Shown here: positions 31,853 to 45,000 of the stretch, in pieces
Layout of the letters: each line of letters begins with the position of its first letter
How positions within the stretch are numbered: the first letter of the stretch is position 1
Source: Branchiostoma floridae
Taxonomy: Eukaryota; Chordata; Leptocardii; Amphioxiformes; Branchiostomatidae
Reading direction: 5' to 3'
Length of the DNA: 64,000 bases
NCBI RefSeq assembly: GCF_000003815.2
Contig: NC_049983.1
Span: 17,204,746-17,268,745, forward strand
Program-made: the position numbers and the translations under genes
The notes under the pieces: generated by a model
Told to the model about the DNA's origin: nothing
What the model saw: only the letters and a program-made list of their open reading frames with translations
The model's database searches: none

Positions 31853-34219
31853 TCAGTCCTCCCATAGATATCTCATCACAATGTCCTTGGCTTCGTACGC
31901 CCATACACTGTCCACTCCCGCCTCTATTGTTTGTGAAGGCAGCCATGTTGGGAAATTGAACCTGCACGCTACCACTTTGGCACTTCTTTGTAACTCTCGT
32001 GACAGCTTCTCTTCAAGAGGAGGCATCTGAAAGGTAAAAAAGGAAAACAAAGGTTATGTGCAGTCTTTTTTACACATCTGGAAGAAATAAATGGCACTAG
32101 TCTGCTGGCAAGATGTTCTTGTAGAACATCATTACCTGCACGTACAAGGGGGCACCATCAATATTCTAATTCTATGATAAATGTATTAGAAGCAGACTAT
32201 TTTTAGTTAACATTGATTCAGACACGAATTATGCTTTAGTGCATTAAGGGCACATGGGCACCTTTTCAAATCTGTAAGAAATATAACTGTACAGACATTA
32301 TTTAAGATCAGGTTATATAATAGCTAATTGTACCATTTGACTAGCTACAGGTGAACAAAAATGAAAGTTCATTACAAATCTACAGCCCTAGCTCAATTGT
32401 TGTAATCCTGCATTGTTATAACTTATGACCACATTTACAGTCAAATGACTGACAGGTGCCAAGGATCTTTTGGGTTATCTGTTGCGTTGACAACAGTTCA
32501 ACAATCAACTTACCAATTGAGGCACACCAAAGATGACTACATTGTCTAACTCAGCAAAGTTTGCCTGCAAACAAGTATAAAACATACTGATTAAGAACAG
32601 AGGATTCTGCTGAACAAACAAGTAAATACAGTACGATAAAGGACAACAGCACACTACATCATCAAACATTTACAGGTGACCAGCTTTCCAGGATCACTTT
32701 TTTGTGTAATTTTTCAGGTTTCCCATCTGTCTATATACTGACTTAACCTCCTATTGCTATAGAAGAGAATTTTATCGGTCCCTCAGTGGTCTTCTTGCGC
32801 AGTTTGGACTGTAGACGTATAGAGAACAAGTTGCAAAGATGCAAAGACTTTCCATGGTACATTTGTAGCTCACAAAAAATTTAAGGTTGTTGTCCCATAG
32901 CATTTTTGAGGCCATAAGGACAGTGGATTGTTATCCACTATATCTAGGGTATGGTATTGGAAAGCAGAGCTCATCCCTCTCCTTCCACCCTTTTTTTTTC
33001 ACCTCCCCAAACAAAGTAAGGTACTTGTAACATTTTACACCTCGGTTGAGTGATCAGAGTTGTGTCTTTCCTAGCTGAGAATTAAACTCGTGACCTCTCA
33101 ATCTCGGGTCCGCCAGCCCAGCCACTCAGCCATTTGATGCCACAAACAGGTGTTCACAAAACAGTAGATCAAAATAGGAAATACAATTTGTGCTGTATAG
33201 GGGTGGGTACCGGTACAGAAAATTCAGGTCCAGGTCCGGTCCAGAGGATCAGGTCCAGGTCCGGTCCACTTAAGTTTTTCAGGTCAGGTTTTTCTGGACC
33301 GGTCCAATAAGAAAAAAATGGTTTTGTACCGGTACCCAGCCCTAGTGCTGTACCTTAAAGAGATCTCTCCTGTAGAATCTTGCTTTCCCGAACACACCAT
33401 GTCTTACTGCACTGAGCCGGGAGTACCAGACCAGCCATGGGTTCAGCTCATAACCTACTGCACGGAAACCCTGCTTTGCTGCAGCTATAACCTTTGGTAA
33501 ACAACAACAACAACAACAACAACATTGCTTAGCATCATTATAAGATTGATTATGATTAACTATTGAGATGATGGGGAAAAAGATGATGTCTATTAATAAC
33601 TTCAATGAAAGTAAAGTTCAATCATCTCATATCTTCTGCAGCAACAATATTTGATAAGTCTAATTTGAATAACTCACATTTGATAATGTCACTGTCTACT
33701 TAAGGTCAAAATCATGGTAAGACTGAAGTATGTTTTTGCATGGATCATAATATTGTTATGGAGATAATATTGTATGGAGAAAAACGCTGTTTCATAATTT
33801 TCTGCCAACAGACGCACAAATCAAGGAGGTTGTACAAATGATGCAATCGCATGCAAATTTAATATAGGGCTACTGCTGTGTATTACGTGCAGCGCAGCAC
33901 GTTCTCTTGCATTTTCTTCACTATAAACTATCAAGCTATAAAGCGAGCTACAGTCACTTACAATTCTTCCGTCCCCACTCCCGAGGTCCACCAGGGTTCC
34001 CGATCGCCCCTGTAAGAGTTTGAAAACGTTGCCTACTTGTTCCTGCGTGGCAGGCACGTACGGTAAACATATTTTCCTCATGGCCGGCAAAACGAACGGC
34101 GCAGCCACGGCCGTGATTGCCACTGCTGCACCCCCCACCATTCCCGCTGCGATCAGTCCTATCTTCCGTCTCCTGCGGTTTTCTGCTTCTTCCAGCAAAG
34201 CCTCGCCTTCCTCAGACAT
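31853..34219 (-). CDS. ATPSCKMT: ATP synthase c-subunit lysine N-methyltransferase (FAM173B)
   Basis: Four exons: 34219-33962, 33491-33354, 32564-32514 and 32026-31853. Every junction is phase 0, giving 206 residues ending WED. The start [18 protein letters not shown] is followed by a hydrophobic segment ([19 protein letters not shown]), which in the family anchors the enzyme in mitochondrial membrane. Conserved blocks are [22 protein letters not shown] (SAM-binding motif I), [14 protein letters not shown] (acidic residue and ELNPWL), [20 protein letters not shown] and DSVWAYE. The N(V/I)FGVPQ and RF-FPxW blocks are specific to FAM173 enzymes. Human ATPSCKMT trimethylates a lysine of ATP synthase subunit c in mitochondria. 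The first intron has GTT repeats next to the acceptor; other introns hold a SINE and a ggtaccggtac repeat. Confidence 0.95.
32985..33145 (-). mobile_element. tRNA-derived SINE
   Basis: On the minus strand it reads atggctgagtggctgggctg (A-box) then ggtcacgagtttaattctc (B-box). An unrelated tail leads to a poly-A-like tract (plus-strand [14 protein letters not shown] 32990). It lies in an ATPSCKMT intron. Confidence 0.7.
33196..33346. repeat. ggtaccggtac repeat family, copy 2 (short form)
   Basis: It runs from aggggtgggtaccggtacag to ggtacccagcccta, with internal caggtccaggtccggtccag copies. It is opposite in orientation to the copy at 2743-3170 and lies directly before an ATPSCKMT splice donor (33354). 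Confidence 0.75.
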
Positions 34220-34503
34220 AATAGAGAAGTACAAGATCGCCGAAATACGGCAGAAAAACAGGGTACAAGTGTGGATGTCAAAAATCCACGTGTTTTTCCA
34301 AGAGCTGATATTTTGCTGGCCGTCGGGAGGTCAGAGGTAAAGGAGGTGTTGCATCCTGGGTAGTTCTTACGTCATCTTTTAGTCATATGATCTCGACTCA
34401 GTGTTGCGCCATTTTGGTCGAGACGGAAAAACTGGGACCTCTCATTCGAAAGTGCATTTTAGCCCGAAAAGACAACAATTAAGCAGACTGTCAAGCGATT
34501 TTA
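34220..34503 (+). promoter_or_regulatory. Candidate divergent promoter and plus-strand leader exon
   Basis: The region upstream of ATPSCKMT contains ttacgtcat (CRE-like) and gcgccattttgg (YY1-like). On the plus strand it ends in gattttag followed by gtgagtat at 34504, a good splice donor. This suggests a non-coding first exon transcribed away from ATPSCKMT. No downstream plus-strand coding exon was found in the window, so the partner transcript is unproven. Confidence 0.35.
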
Positions 34504-36047
34504 GGTGAGTATGATATCTTATGAAGATATTCTGACGAAACTTTTGTTCGTAATGAGCTGTTTTTGACGGAAATTTTGGTTATTTGTGTCACTCACGTGA
34601 TGATCCCCGTGAGTTGAGGCCTTTGAGTCAACACTTCTCTGTCACACCGGTGTGGTGACTTCTCCGCACTTGTCGTCTTAAGACCCATAAATCACCATCC
34701 TGACATGTCTTCGCCTTTGTATGTCGCAATCAACGAGTTCTCAGCGTGTAAAAGTCACCAAACGAAGCCATCTAGTGTCGTATTTGCGATCATGTATGCT
34801 GTGAATAAGACCTTAGCCATTGGGCACTCCCTGTTTTCTCTTGTGAATTGATTTTTTGTATATTCACCTTGCATTTTAGGGAATATCTGAATATTTGGAG
34901 GTCATGAACTACAACCATACAAGATCCACACAATTACCCTCCATACAGTACCATTTCAAAGTAGCTTCAAATTATATCTAGTGTACGGTCAAGCATAATG
35001 AAAAATTTTCTTTAGTATGAAACGTCACATAATTTTTTAGTTTAGCTGATTTTTCCACAAAAAGCAAACACCGTAATTTTTTTTAGTATCCTCACATCAT
35101 GAAATATCTATAGAGATAGATATATGTCCGGGACGTACATTACCGAATGCTTTTGATTCGAGAAACATGTAGTATGGTCAGGAAGAACATCAGCTGGTGC
35201 TGACATCCTGTTACATTTCATTCTTGTACTTGTATCCCCTGTACACCTTCATGCACATGTGAGTGGGAGGTATTTTCCGTGACTATGAATCACTTCTTAG
35301 ACCACCACAGTACACCACTTACTGCATGGGGGTAAGGAAGTGCCAGGAAGTACCTGTCTCTTTGTCCACCCCTCTCCTTCATCATAGGCCTTGTCCCAGT
35401 TCTGTGATATCATAGGTTGATGGTCACTGACCCAACGTATTGTAGATGGGTTGGAATTTGACCCCACAAAATGCAAAGTGCACATGCAAAAGCATGAGGT
35501 GCTAAATTACATAACTGTGATAATGGCATGGACAAAAAGGTTGGAGAAAACAAATATTTTTGAAAAAAGTTTTATTCGTGGAAGGGTGATAATTTTTTTG
35601 CAAGAAAGATTGAATGCCTGACTAGAGGTTTTGAGTGTTGAAAGCTTTTTTGTCTGTTTCACCCGAAGTACCGAGAATCAGAAAGGTCACGTGGAATATA
35701 AGATTAAAGTGAGAAGGGATCCAACAACCTGTGTCTTTTAGTTTTAGTTTTGGCCACTTGCCATGAGCCTCTGCCAAACATACATTTATGATTGTGTCAT
35801 GACAGTTTGTAATGCACAGATTAACCTACATGATGTATGCAAAATGCACATCTCACAAAAATCACCTGAAAGATTCATTTGAATTTTAATGCTTGCCTCT
35901 AAGTAAAAGAAGCTGGCTCAAGTACACAATGCTCTTGAAGTTTAAGAGTACCAACCTCCATCAAGACTAAGTGTAATGTTCACTAACACTAACAGGGGTA
36001 ACATTGTACCTGTACATGTACCAAACCTTTCAGTAATGATCTTATCA
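34504..36047. other. Non-coding stretch right of ATPSCKMT
   Basis: No coding exon was recognised on either strand. It is either an intron of a plus-strand transcript or 3' flank of the minus-strand EMI/EGF gene. Confidence 0.4.
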
Positions 36048-39000
36048 TCAGCTTTCAGTCACACGGTTCTCCCCACACATGGCATGCACGAATGTCTGTA
36101 GGATCNNNNNNNNNNNNNNNNNNNNNNNNNNNNNNNNNNNNNNNNNNNNNNNNNNNNNNNNNNNNNNNNNNNNNNNNNNNNNNNNNNNNNNNNNNNNNNN
36201 NNNNNAAGCAGTTGTGTTTACCTCGAAGGTTACCACTCCCTTTTGGTTGACGATGGGCTGCCTAGATCGTTCCGTGGTGTCGACGTCGTCGTTCGCTTGT
36301 GGCACGGGTACGAAGAACTCAGCAATGGCGTTCAGGAACTTGCCGTTGTGGTGGGTGTGTTGGATGAAGTGGTCCATATACTCCACGGTGATAAGTTGGT
36401 CAAGATTCGTCTGCCACTGTTTTGGAAAATAAGACATTTCCATTATAATATGCTTGCCTCATCAATATGTTTCTAGCAAGTTTTTAATTGATTGAAAATG
36501 TAGGGTGTGAAACATATTGTTTTCTTCCCCTGCTGGTGATGGTCTTGTGATCTGTAATAAAGTTTATGATAATGTCTGTTGTTTCCGTCTCAGGTTTTAT
36601 CTTTATTGTTTTACACATAATCTCAAACACAGAAAACTTGTTTTATGAAACATTTATTCCTATGCATCATAGGATGGAGAGTGTTCAATTACAATTCTGC
36701 GATCAAAATTAGATTCGTGCATATCAACTCATAATTTGAAAACAAATGCGATCCATGATGTAAACTTATGATTTGAAGGACCGAATGAATACCGAAAACA
36801 TGTTCCAAATTAAACTTCTTTATAAAAAAAAATAGTCTGAATGAGGCGAGATGGCGTTGTGGCCTCAGTGAAAATCAGCTTATAAATATATATAAATTAT
36901 TATTTTATGTTTAAATGTTTCATCAACGAAATTTCGCCAATGTTAAGCCTATCCACAAGTGCTGTCCTCTAGCAACTATGCAACTATAATCTACTCGAAT
37001 CCTGAACAGTGATGATGGGGGATACAAACTCAGTCACGTTTGGTCTTCTTTACATTACAGCAGCGACACCTAGCTGCAGTGCAAAGTAGAACCAGACAAT
37101 TTCCCCCTGAGCACTGAAACGTTGTGATCAACTCGTTGGTTTCATAAAAAAAAAAACTTTACTAACCTACAGTATCCAACCTGGGTTGTGTAAGAAATGC
37201 AAAACTTAACCTTCAGTGTCAAATAAACCAAAGACAATTCAAATACAATTCAATCTCTAAAACTGGATAAAAAACGAATATTTACTTCTCGAGTTTCGAC
37301 GTTTCGAGTGACATCCATCACTCTTCTTCAGCGTTACTAGAATGAACTAGCAGAACAAGTCCATACAAGTACAGCTAACTAGAAAAAACTGGTTTAACCA
37401 CTAAATCGTTAGGATCATTTTGCAAGAAGTTACTCAAATGTAAATCATGTTAGCATGATAGTTTCCTATGGTCAGACAACAATTATATTGCCTACCCTGA
37501 TGTCTAACCAACATAAACAAACCAAAGACAAATGTCTAACCAGGAAGTCAGTGTCCGCCACAGTTGTGGAGATCCACATGTCCCCGTTCTCTGCTAGCCC
37601 AGCGGAGTCGTCAACCGTGATGGTGGAATCTGCGTCGTACAAGTAGAACCGACGTGTCCTCTACAAAAAGATAAATATGTTCGTCAGCATTGTCAATCTT
37701 TTCATGTATACAATTACAGTATCCTTCAGACAATGTTTTTGTTTATATTATGTGCACAGAACACATAGGCCAAAGCACAGTCCTATAATTATCCTATACG
37801 TGTTCCATAATTCCCTTTTTATTAGAATCTGTGGATGGACATAAGAATTGAATGTTACAAATGCCGTATTGCTATTATTATTATCTCCATAATATCCACA
37901 CACTATTTCTAGAATTCGACAATACAATAATTCGATTATAGGACAGTATCAAAAATATTATTTTAATAATGATAAATAGGACAGTATTGTTTTATATGTC
38001 GCCATTATAATCCAGTACTGCAGTACATTCGACTTCCTCTCCCATCTTGGTTAGTGCACAAATGTAATTGGGTAGAGTTGGTTTATCGAAGGTTGTAAGG
38101 AATATCATTTTTAATTACTATTTAAATTTAAGTACCTGAAGTGGGGAAATTTACTTAACACGCATAGCCGAAAAAATGCTTCTATCGCTATCATACAAAG
38201 GGCAATCTACAGTAAACTGTAGTTCTAGGGGAGTGTGGTTATGTCTTCCTGATTCGATGTGCAACTTGTGACATATGATGCATGCAGTACCTCGATGTTC
38301 CCAGCTTCGTTGCCACCAGAGGCATCTTCAATAGTCATGACCACCGAGAACACGCCCGGGTCCTCACCCGCCATGTTGATCGTGTAGGAACTGGCAGAGG
38401 ACTCCAGGGTCTCTGTGTTGTAAAACAAATAGTGATGAAAATTGTTGAAGAAAGAAAGTAACTTCATCGGGCTGGTAGATCAAAAGATATTGACAATGAC
38501 ACTAGAGTTTGTTGCATATTTGTTGCCCCGTCGGGGCTAAATGCAGTCAGTTTGATACAAGGGGTAGTAAACGCAAAGTTATACATATACTATAGTTTAC
38601 ATGCATCTTCTCTCTTCCTTAAACATTTGTAGATGAACTAACAGAGATTTTCCAGTATTGCAGTTTTTCTTTTATACAACCAGTAATGTCCCTTACCTGC
38701 TTATGTTTCGATGGCTGTTAGACATCTTCCCCAAAGCTTCTTACTGAATTACTGGTTACTGGTCCACTCCAGTATAAATACATCAAACTTTATACCAATA
38801 AGTAGTTACTCACAAGAAACTGGATATGATTTTGGAAACGGTCAGACGTTTCGGATAGAATCCGCTATCCTTCGTCAGTGACACTGAAGTGATCTGGAAG
38901 AACTAATCTTTTATACCATAACTATGAATGAAGACAATTTTAGATGTCCAATATGAGATATTGTAAGACAAAGTCAAACTGAAGAGAATTTGGATACGAA

Positions 39001-42000
39001 TGGTAAACAAAGATAGGGCAAAGTCAAGCTGAAGACAATTTGGATTCCAATGGGAAACAAAGCTCAGACACAGTTTATGTAAAGGAGTCAATTACCTCCT
39101 GTTGTTTTAGTTGCAGGATCTAAATGTTGTGTTTCGAGTAACTGCTTTTTGGCATATCGTGTTACCTGGATGTCTAATCGTCGTACATCACACGGTCATT
39201 TGTTTCCTTACCGTCGATCCACGGAGTAGATCCCTCCCTCAGTGTGTCCCCTTGAGTGTGGTCCATCCTGTAAACCTGCACATGATAGTTCTGTATACCA
39301 GACCCAGTGTCGCTCCATCCACTCCAACGTGCTGCGATGGAGCTCTAAAAAAACATGAGATAGAATATATAATGCCAGGATATAAGAGAATTCTTTTTAC
39401 ACAACCAGCAGTAACTTACATTTCTTACGTTTCGATGTCTCTCAGACACCTTCGTCAGAGCTTCTAACTGGAGTTTTGCTTCTCACCTCTATATGTAGCC
39501 GATGTAGGTGTCGTGGTGAGAAGCAGGACTCCAGTTAATAGAAGCTCTGACGAAGGTGCCTGAGAGACGAAACGTAAGCAATGTTAATAACTACTGGTTG
39601 TGTAAAAAGATTTCTCTTATATCCTATATTTTACCAACCTGATGAAACTATTTTCGGAAATATATAATGCCAGTTAACCTTTATCCGCAGGGTAACCTAT
39701 ATCCGTCATGTAAAAAAACCCAGCGTAATTGGGATATCAAGTCGATGGACGGTGGTTTCCAATTGCACGATTTGCAATGTTTTCTAAAGAAATATTGCAT
39801 TTTAAACCACCGTCCGTCAACATAACATCCCCTGGTGCTCTATCTAGAAATCAAAACAACAAAAACAACGGATATAGGTTACCTGCGGATAAAAGTGAAC
39901 TAGCGTTACATGTATACCTGATATAATGGGATGTGCATCCCATAATTTCCCTTCATATATTGCCCTGGAGACGTTGTAGCTAATAAAATAAAATAATTGT
40001 TTCGGTAACTTGTCTACCGCATAGCATGCTAGGTCGAATTACTAACTAGGCCCCGGCCGGGTAGTTTTGGGGAACGAAGAGTATGGTATAAATGACACCA
40101 GACTACACAAGACGTAAAGAGAATAGTCTTATTTAGGCTTAGGTCATATTTGAAAAAGGGGCCCGGTCGGGCAGCTTTCAAGAGCAAAAAGAATGATGTG
40201 AAAGACATCAAAATACGCAAAATGTCAAAATAAGATTCAAGGGCATTATTTGTGTATTTTTCTAAGTACACATTTTAATTTTTCGTTTCTTTAAACACCC
40301 CGGCCGGGCCCCGGTTTGGAAATGTGACCTTAGCCTTAGTAGCATCATTTGTGTATATTTTTTTCCTATACATTTCTCTTTTATGTTTCCATAAACAGCC
40401 CGGCCGGGCCCCGGTTTGGAAATGTGACGTTAGCCCAAGACAACCATGCAGGGTAGGAGGGTCGGCACATCAAATGCCCTAACCTGTTTTGTGAAGGGAT
40501 CTCCGACGTCCAACATCTGACCAAACGTCCCGGAATGAGTTGGCGTGGTGGAATCATACCTACAGAAGTGAAGAGGTTAATTCAAAACTGTTTCTATACA
40601 AAGATCACACGTTAGCACTTTATACCCTAAGTAAATGGCTTGGGACAAATACGTTATTTCCACATGCTAATGAATCATTTGTGTAACATTTCCTTAAAAT
40701 TCATAAGCGTCATTCTGCATAAAGAATCGTGTTTCGAGCTTGATAACAATAAATTTGATTTCTTTTTTTTTTATTGTCAGGCACACGTCTAGTTTGTTAT
40801 CAGTTATGATAATATGTTAAGTTTATTGCTAATTCTTACCCGATGACTAATTGCAAGTGACATAAAAATTACAGACAATGGTACACAGTACAGTAAGGAA
40901 CTACTCTAGATCTTTTATAATGCTAAACTGTATCTAATTAGGCTTGACTTCTTTTTCTGAGACAGTAGAAGATGAAAGATCACATCTTTTCTATAATTTT
41001 CTGGTTTTGTGATGTCAAGAGGAGAATAGTTCTCTGTCTGTCTGTCTGAAAGCGTAGAAACAGTTGGATGGCATTTACTGGCCTTTTTAAAAAACCCTTT
41101 TCTTACTTGATTGTAGAAGGGACATGTTGAAGTTAAATGTGTTTCGCCTTCTGCCATATCCAACATACAGTATTTACAGGTCCTTTAGCACACAGGCAAA
41201 TCTACAAAAGCTTCACCTTCCGCACTGGTATTCAAGTGCTGATTCAATGGTCAAAGCCGCCTCAGCACTGGTTTTCCAGTACAGGAAAAAATTCAGCACT
41301 GGTTTTCATGTGCTGAATGGCTCTATTCCAGTGCTGGAGCTCCATCAAGACTGGATTTCCAGTGCTGAATCTTGTTCCAGCACCGGTTAGTCAGTGCTGA
41401 ACTCATTTTAGCACTGGTTTTCCAGTGATGGACTGCCGTCAGCTGTCGCTGTCTGCACTGGAACCATCCGAGTGCTGAATTACAAAAGCTTTACCTTCCG
41501 CAATGGATTTACCAGTGTTCAGGGACACTTCATTCACTGAATATCGTCCGAGCACTCGGTTTTCAGTACTCAGACGCCGGCTTTTCAGTGCTGAGCCATC
41601 TTCAGCACTGTAACCGAGTGCTGAAAAAAGAGGGTGAAGCTTTCGTAGTTTTGCAGCACGCAAGTAACTCAATTTTTCTATTGCTGCCCCTACAGCCGGT
41701 GAGGCTACGGGACTGGTGAGGTGAGGCTGTGCGTACTCACCTCCACTTGGCCCCGGAGCCGGTCCTTTGGTACGGTCCGTCTGTGAAGTACCGGTTGTGG
41801 TTTTGCCCCGTGTCGAAGTCGTGATAGGTGAAGTACCCACCGAGCTTAGCAGAAATCTCTACCTCAATCCTACATACCAGTACAGAGCATCAACCAGTTA
41901 GTTTCAATACACAGCAAAACCTAAATAATACCGACCACTGAACGAAAAACGTACGACTTTGGAGGCTACAGTTTTTTTCTTTCCATGAAATGTTAAAAAC

Positions 42001-45000
42001 TTGACCTTTTACTATTTACATCAGCGCCTTGCAAACATTATGAAATATAGACGGGGGACGCCATAAGCTTCCAAAATGACTACCATCTTCTTCATTATAT
42101 ACTTCATAAAGCACAGCAAAATCTTTATCCTGGTGTGCAAAAAGCATGAAAATATGTTATAGCTGCAACCCTGCAGATCATATGACGTGCATATTAAGCG
42201 AAAATGCTTCTCGTCTAATGCTCAGTAAATGAAGGTGAGGAAAGACCTAGATAGGCAGTGCTTACTTCCTGTCTAATTCGCGTTTAACTACGAGGAGGCA
42301 TAGTGACAGGGTTGTTACTCACTCGTCGCCATGGATGATGTTCAGTGAGGCTGCCTGATCGTTGGTACATTGTATGGCGGAGTCCAGTGGAGGGTTGCTG
42401 TTGCTGAGAGCCATGTCACAGTTGATGGTACCGCCAGTAACAACTTGATCTGTAAAAAGTATACATGAGCACGTGTATAGTTATGCATTATAAAATATGT
42501 TGGTCCACATGTATTGTTTTTAACTTGGCCACGAAGTTTCTGTTTTCTGTAAAGTTTTGTGTGACCATAACTAAAAAAAAACCCTACAAATGAAGTGTTT
42601 TGTATGTTGTATGTTAATACTCCGATTTGCTTACGTTTCGATGTCAGATGGCAGATGTTTCATGTCGAAGTTTTGCTTCTCGCCACTATATGTTGCTCAT
42701 GTAGGTGGATAAGAAAGTCAACCCCAACGATGAACCGGGAGGGGGGGGGGGGTGGTTGGGGGTTACAAACTTAGCCACATGAAGGATTGTGTTCTCGCCG
42801 CAAAAGCGCCACCTACATCGGCTACATATAACGGCGTGAAGCAGAACTCTAGTCAGAAACCCTGAGAAAGGTGTCTGATGTGCATCGACACGTAAACAAG
42901 AGTTAGTGAGCTGGTTGTGGTTTTACACTGGTTGTGTAAAAGAATTCTCTTATATCTTTAGGTTTCGCACAACTCACAAGTGTTCCTCTTCTGGCTCCAG
43001 CTCACTTTACTCTCCATGATGCCGACTTTAAAAGCCCGGATGTAGGAGTGGAAGTCAGGGTTTGGTCTCGTGTAGGACAGGAACCATTCAAAGTCCAGTC
43101 TAGTGGGGATCTGAGTGGAGGGGGGGGGGCGTTGTTGTAGGATTATTAAGAAGTTTATTGCAAATTTCTGCCAGTGTGTAATTTACAAGTAACATGAAAG
43201 GTTCACAAAGGGTAAAAAAGAATACAGCATGTGTTTACTCTATTGTAAAGGAAACGTATCTTGTACAAAATTGAAAACAGCATTCCTCTCATTGCTGTAT
43301 AATGAACAGTCAACAACAAAAATGACACTCGTCTCCTGCCTTATAATTTAAGTTAAAATCATGACAAATTCTTTGTACCTTGTTAGTCCAGACTTCCTGA
43401 TTGTTTTGGTCCAAATCAGCTGTTCCTCCGGAGTTTTCGTGCAGCTTCCCCAGCCAGTGTGTAAACGTTGGGGTGGAATCGACTGGGAAAGAACCATGTC
43501 AAGTATACGTCATCGTAGCCCTGGCATTTCAAGTTTCATGGTATACAGCTAATCTCCAAGCAGATCTTACAATGGTATACGTATATGATAGTACCAAACT
43601 GGCCAAAGAGTGTAGTCAGCCAAAAGGTGTCCATTTGCTTTTTGCAGAATCTGCCCCAGTCCGCTAGAACAAAGGCTATTATTAGTATTAATATTAACAT
43701 CCAATTGTGTCCCAATCAAACTGTGCTTGCAGTTTAGGTGGTAATAGCCCTCCTTCCTGTTTGGTGCTAACTTCCAACTGGGACATATGCTGGTCACAGA
43801 CCAGGTGGTCACAGACTTTGTCCCAGTGTAAGTCGCTCGTAAAATCATTAGCACATGGCCACAGGGAGGGGCAGCAACACCATTGTTGAATACAAATGCT
43901 CCTCCCTGTTTCAGTGCCGGCAGATCCCCGGTAGCGAAACACACTCCTAAGCCGGCTTCACTCCTCTGCCAGCTTTTATACTATCTTATGCTACCGTAGG
44001 ATCTGCTTGAAGATTAGTATACAGCCAACACTACGACATTTGCACCCCTGCTAATATCTTACAGTAAGAACCTGGTGAGTAGATCGCTTTCTTTTGCATG
44101 TGGTAGGTTGTGGGTTTGATACCTTACATCTAGATAAACATCTAGATCATTAGTAGATATCAATTTACGCAAACGTGAGTTTGTAGCTTTCATCATTATG
44201 CACATGAAAAACATAGTTTCATTGCAGTATGTACCAAAATGCTTTATTTTGTAATAGAAAAGGCGTGACGTAGGCCTTAAGATGCACTCTCACCGGACGT
44301 GGGGCACGCTTACGGAGTTCGAAAGATACCGAACAAATTTCATAGATAAAGAACGAATTTTCTTATACTTGTTGTGTTTTTTGTCGTCTTCAATGCCATA
44401 CTTTCACGTATTACGCAATATCTGATATATAAAAAAATCGGAGAAAATAACAAAACAGTAACGCAGCAATGCCGCAAGCGTGCTCCACGTCCGTTGAGAG
44501 TGCATCTTTAGTGAGGCCAGGTTTTCTGCGTGTTTTTTTTTTTTTTCTATTTGCTTTTGGACAGACGAGGACGATGTGGCACTGCACTCAAGTTTTTGTA
44601 ACTTATATTAACAATGCCACATACACGGTACAGACAGAAGGAAAGTCGTGTAAAGTGCCTTTCCCAAGGGCACAACGTCGGGGGCACGGTGGGAATCGAA
44701 CTCAGGACCCATAGATTCCGAGCCGAAAGCTCTACCAGTTACGCCACGCCCGACGCCACAACTGCGTGTTTGAGTTATATTCTAAGGTGTACCGTAATGA
44801 TAGACTTACTTGTTGTGCAGGAACTGCCGGAGAAACCAGAAGTGCAGGAGCAGGAGCCAATCCGCTCACACGTACCAGGGAAGCACAGGTTACTGTCGCT
44901 TCTCCACGAACAGCGCTCTGTTGAATGAAAGAGAGTTTGTGATTGGTCGAATAACGGCGATCTACTCAACTATTTAAATTTCAAACTTTTGTGAGGCTTC

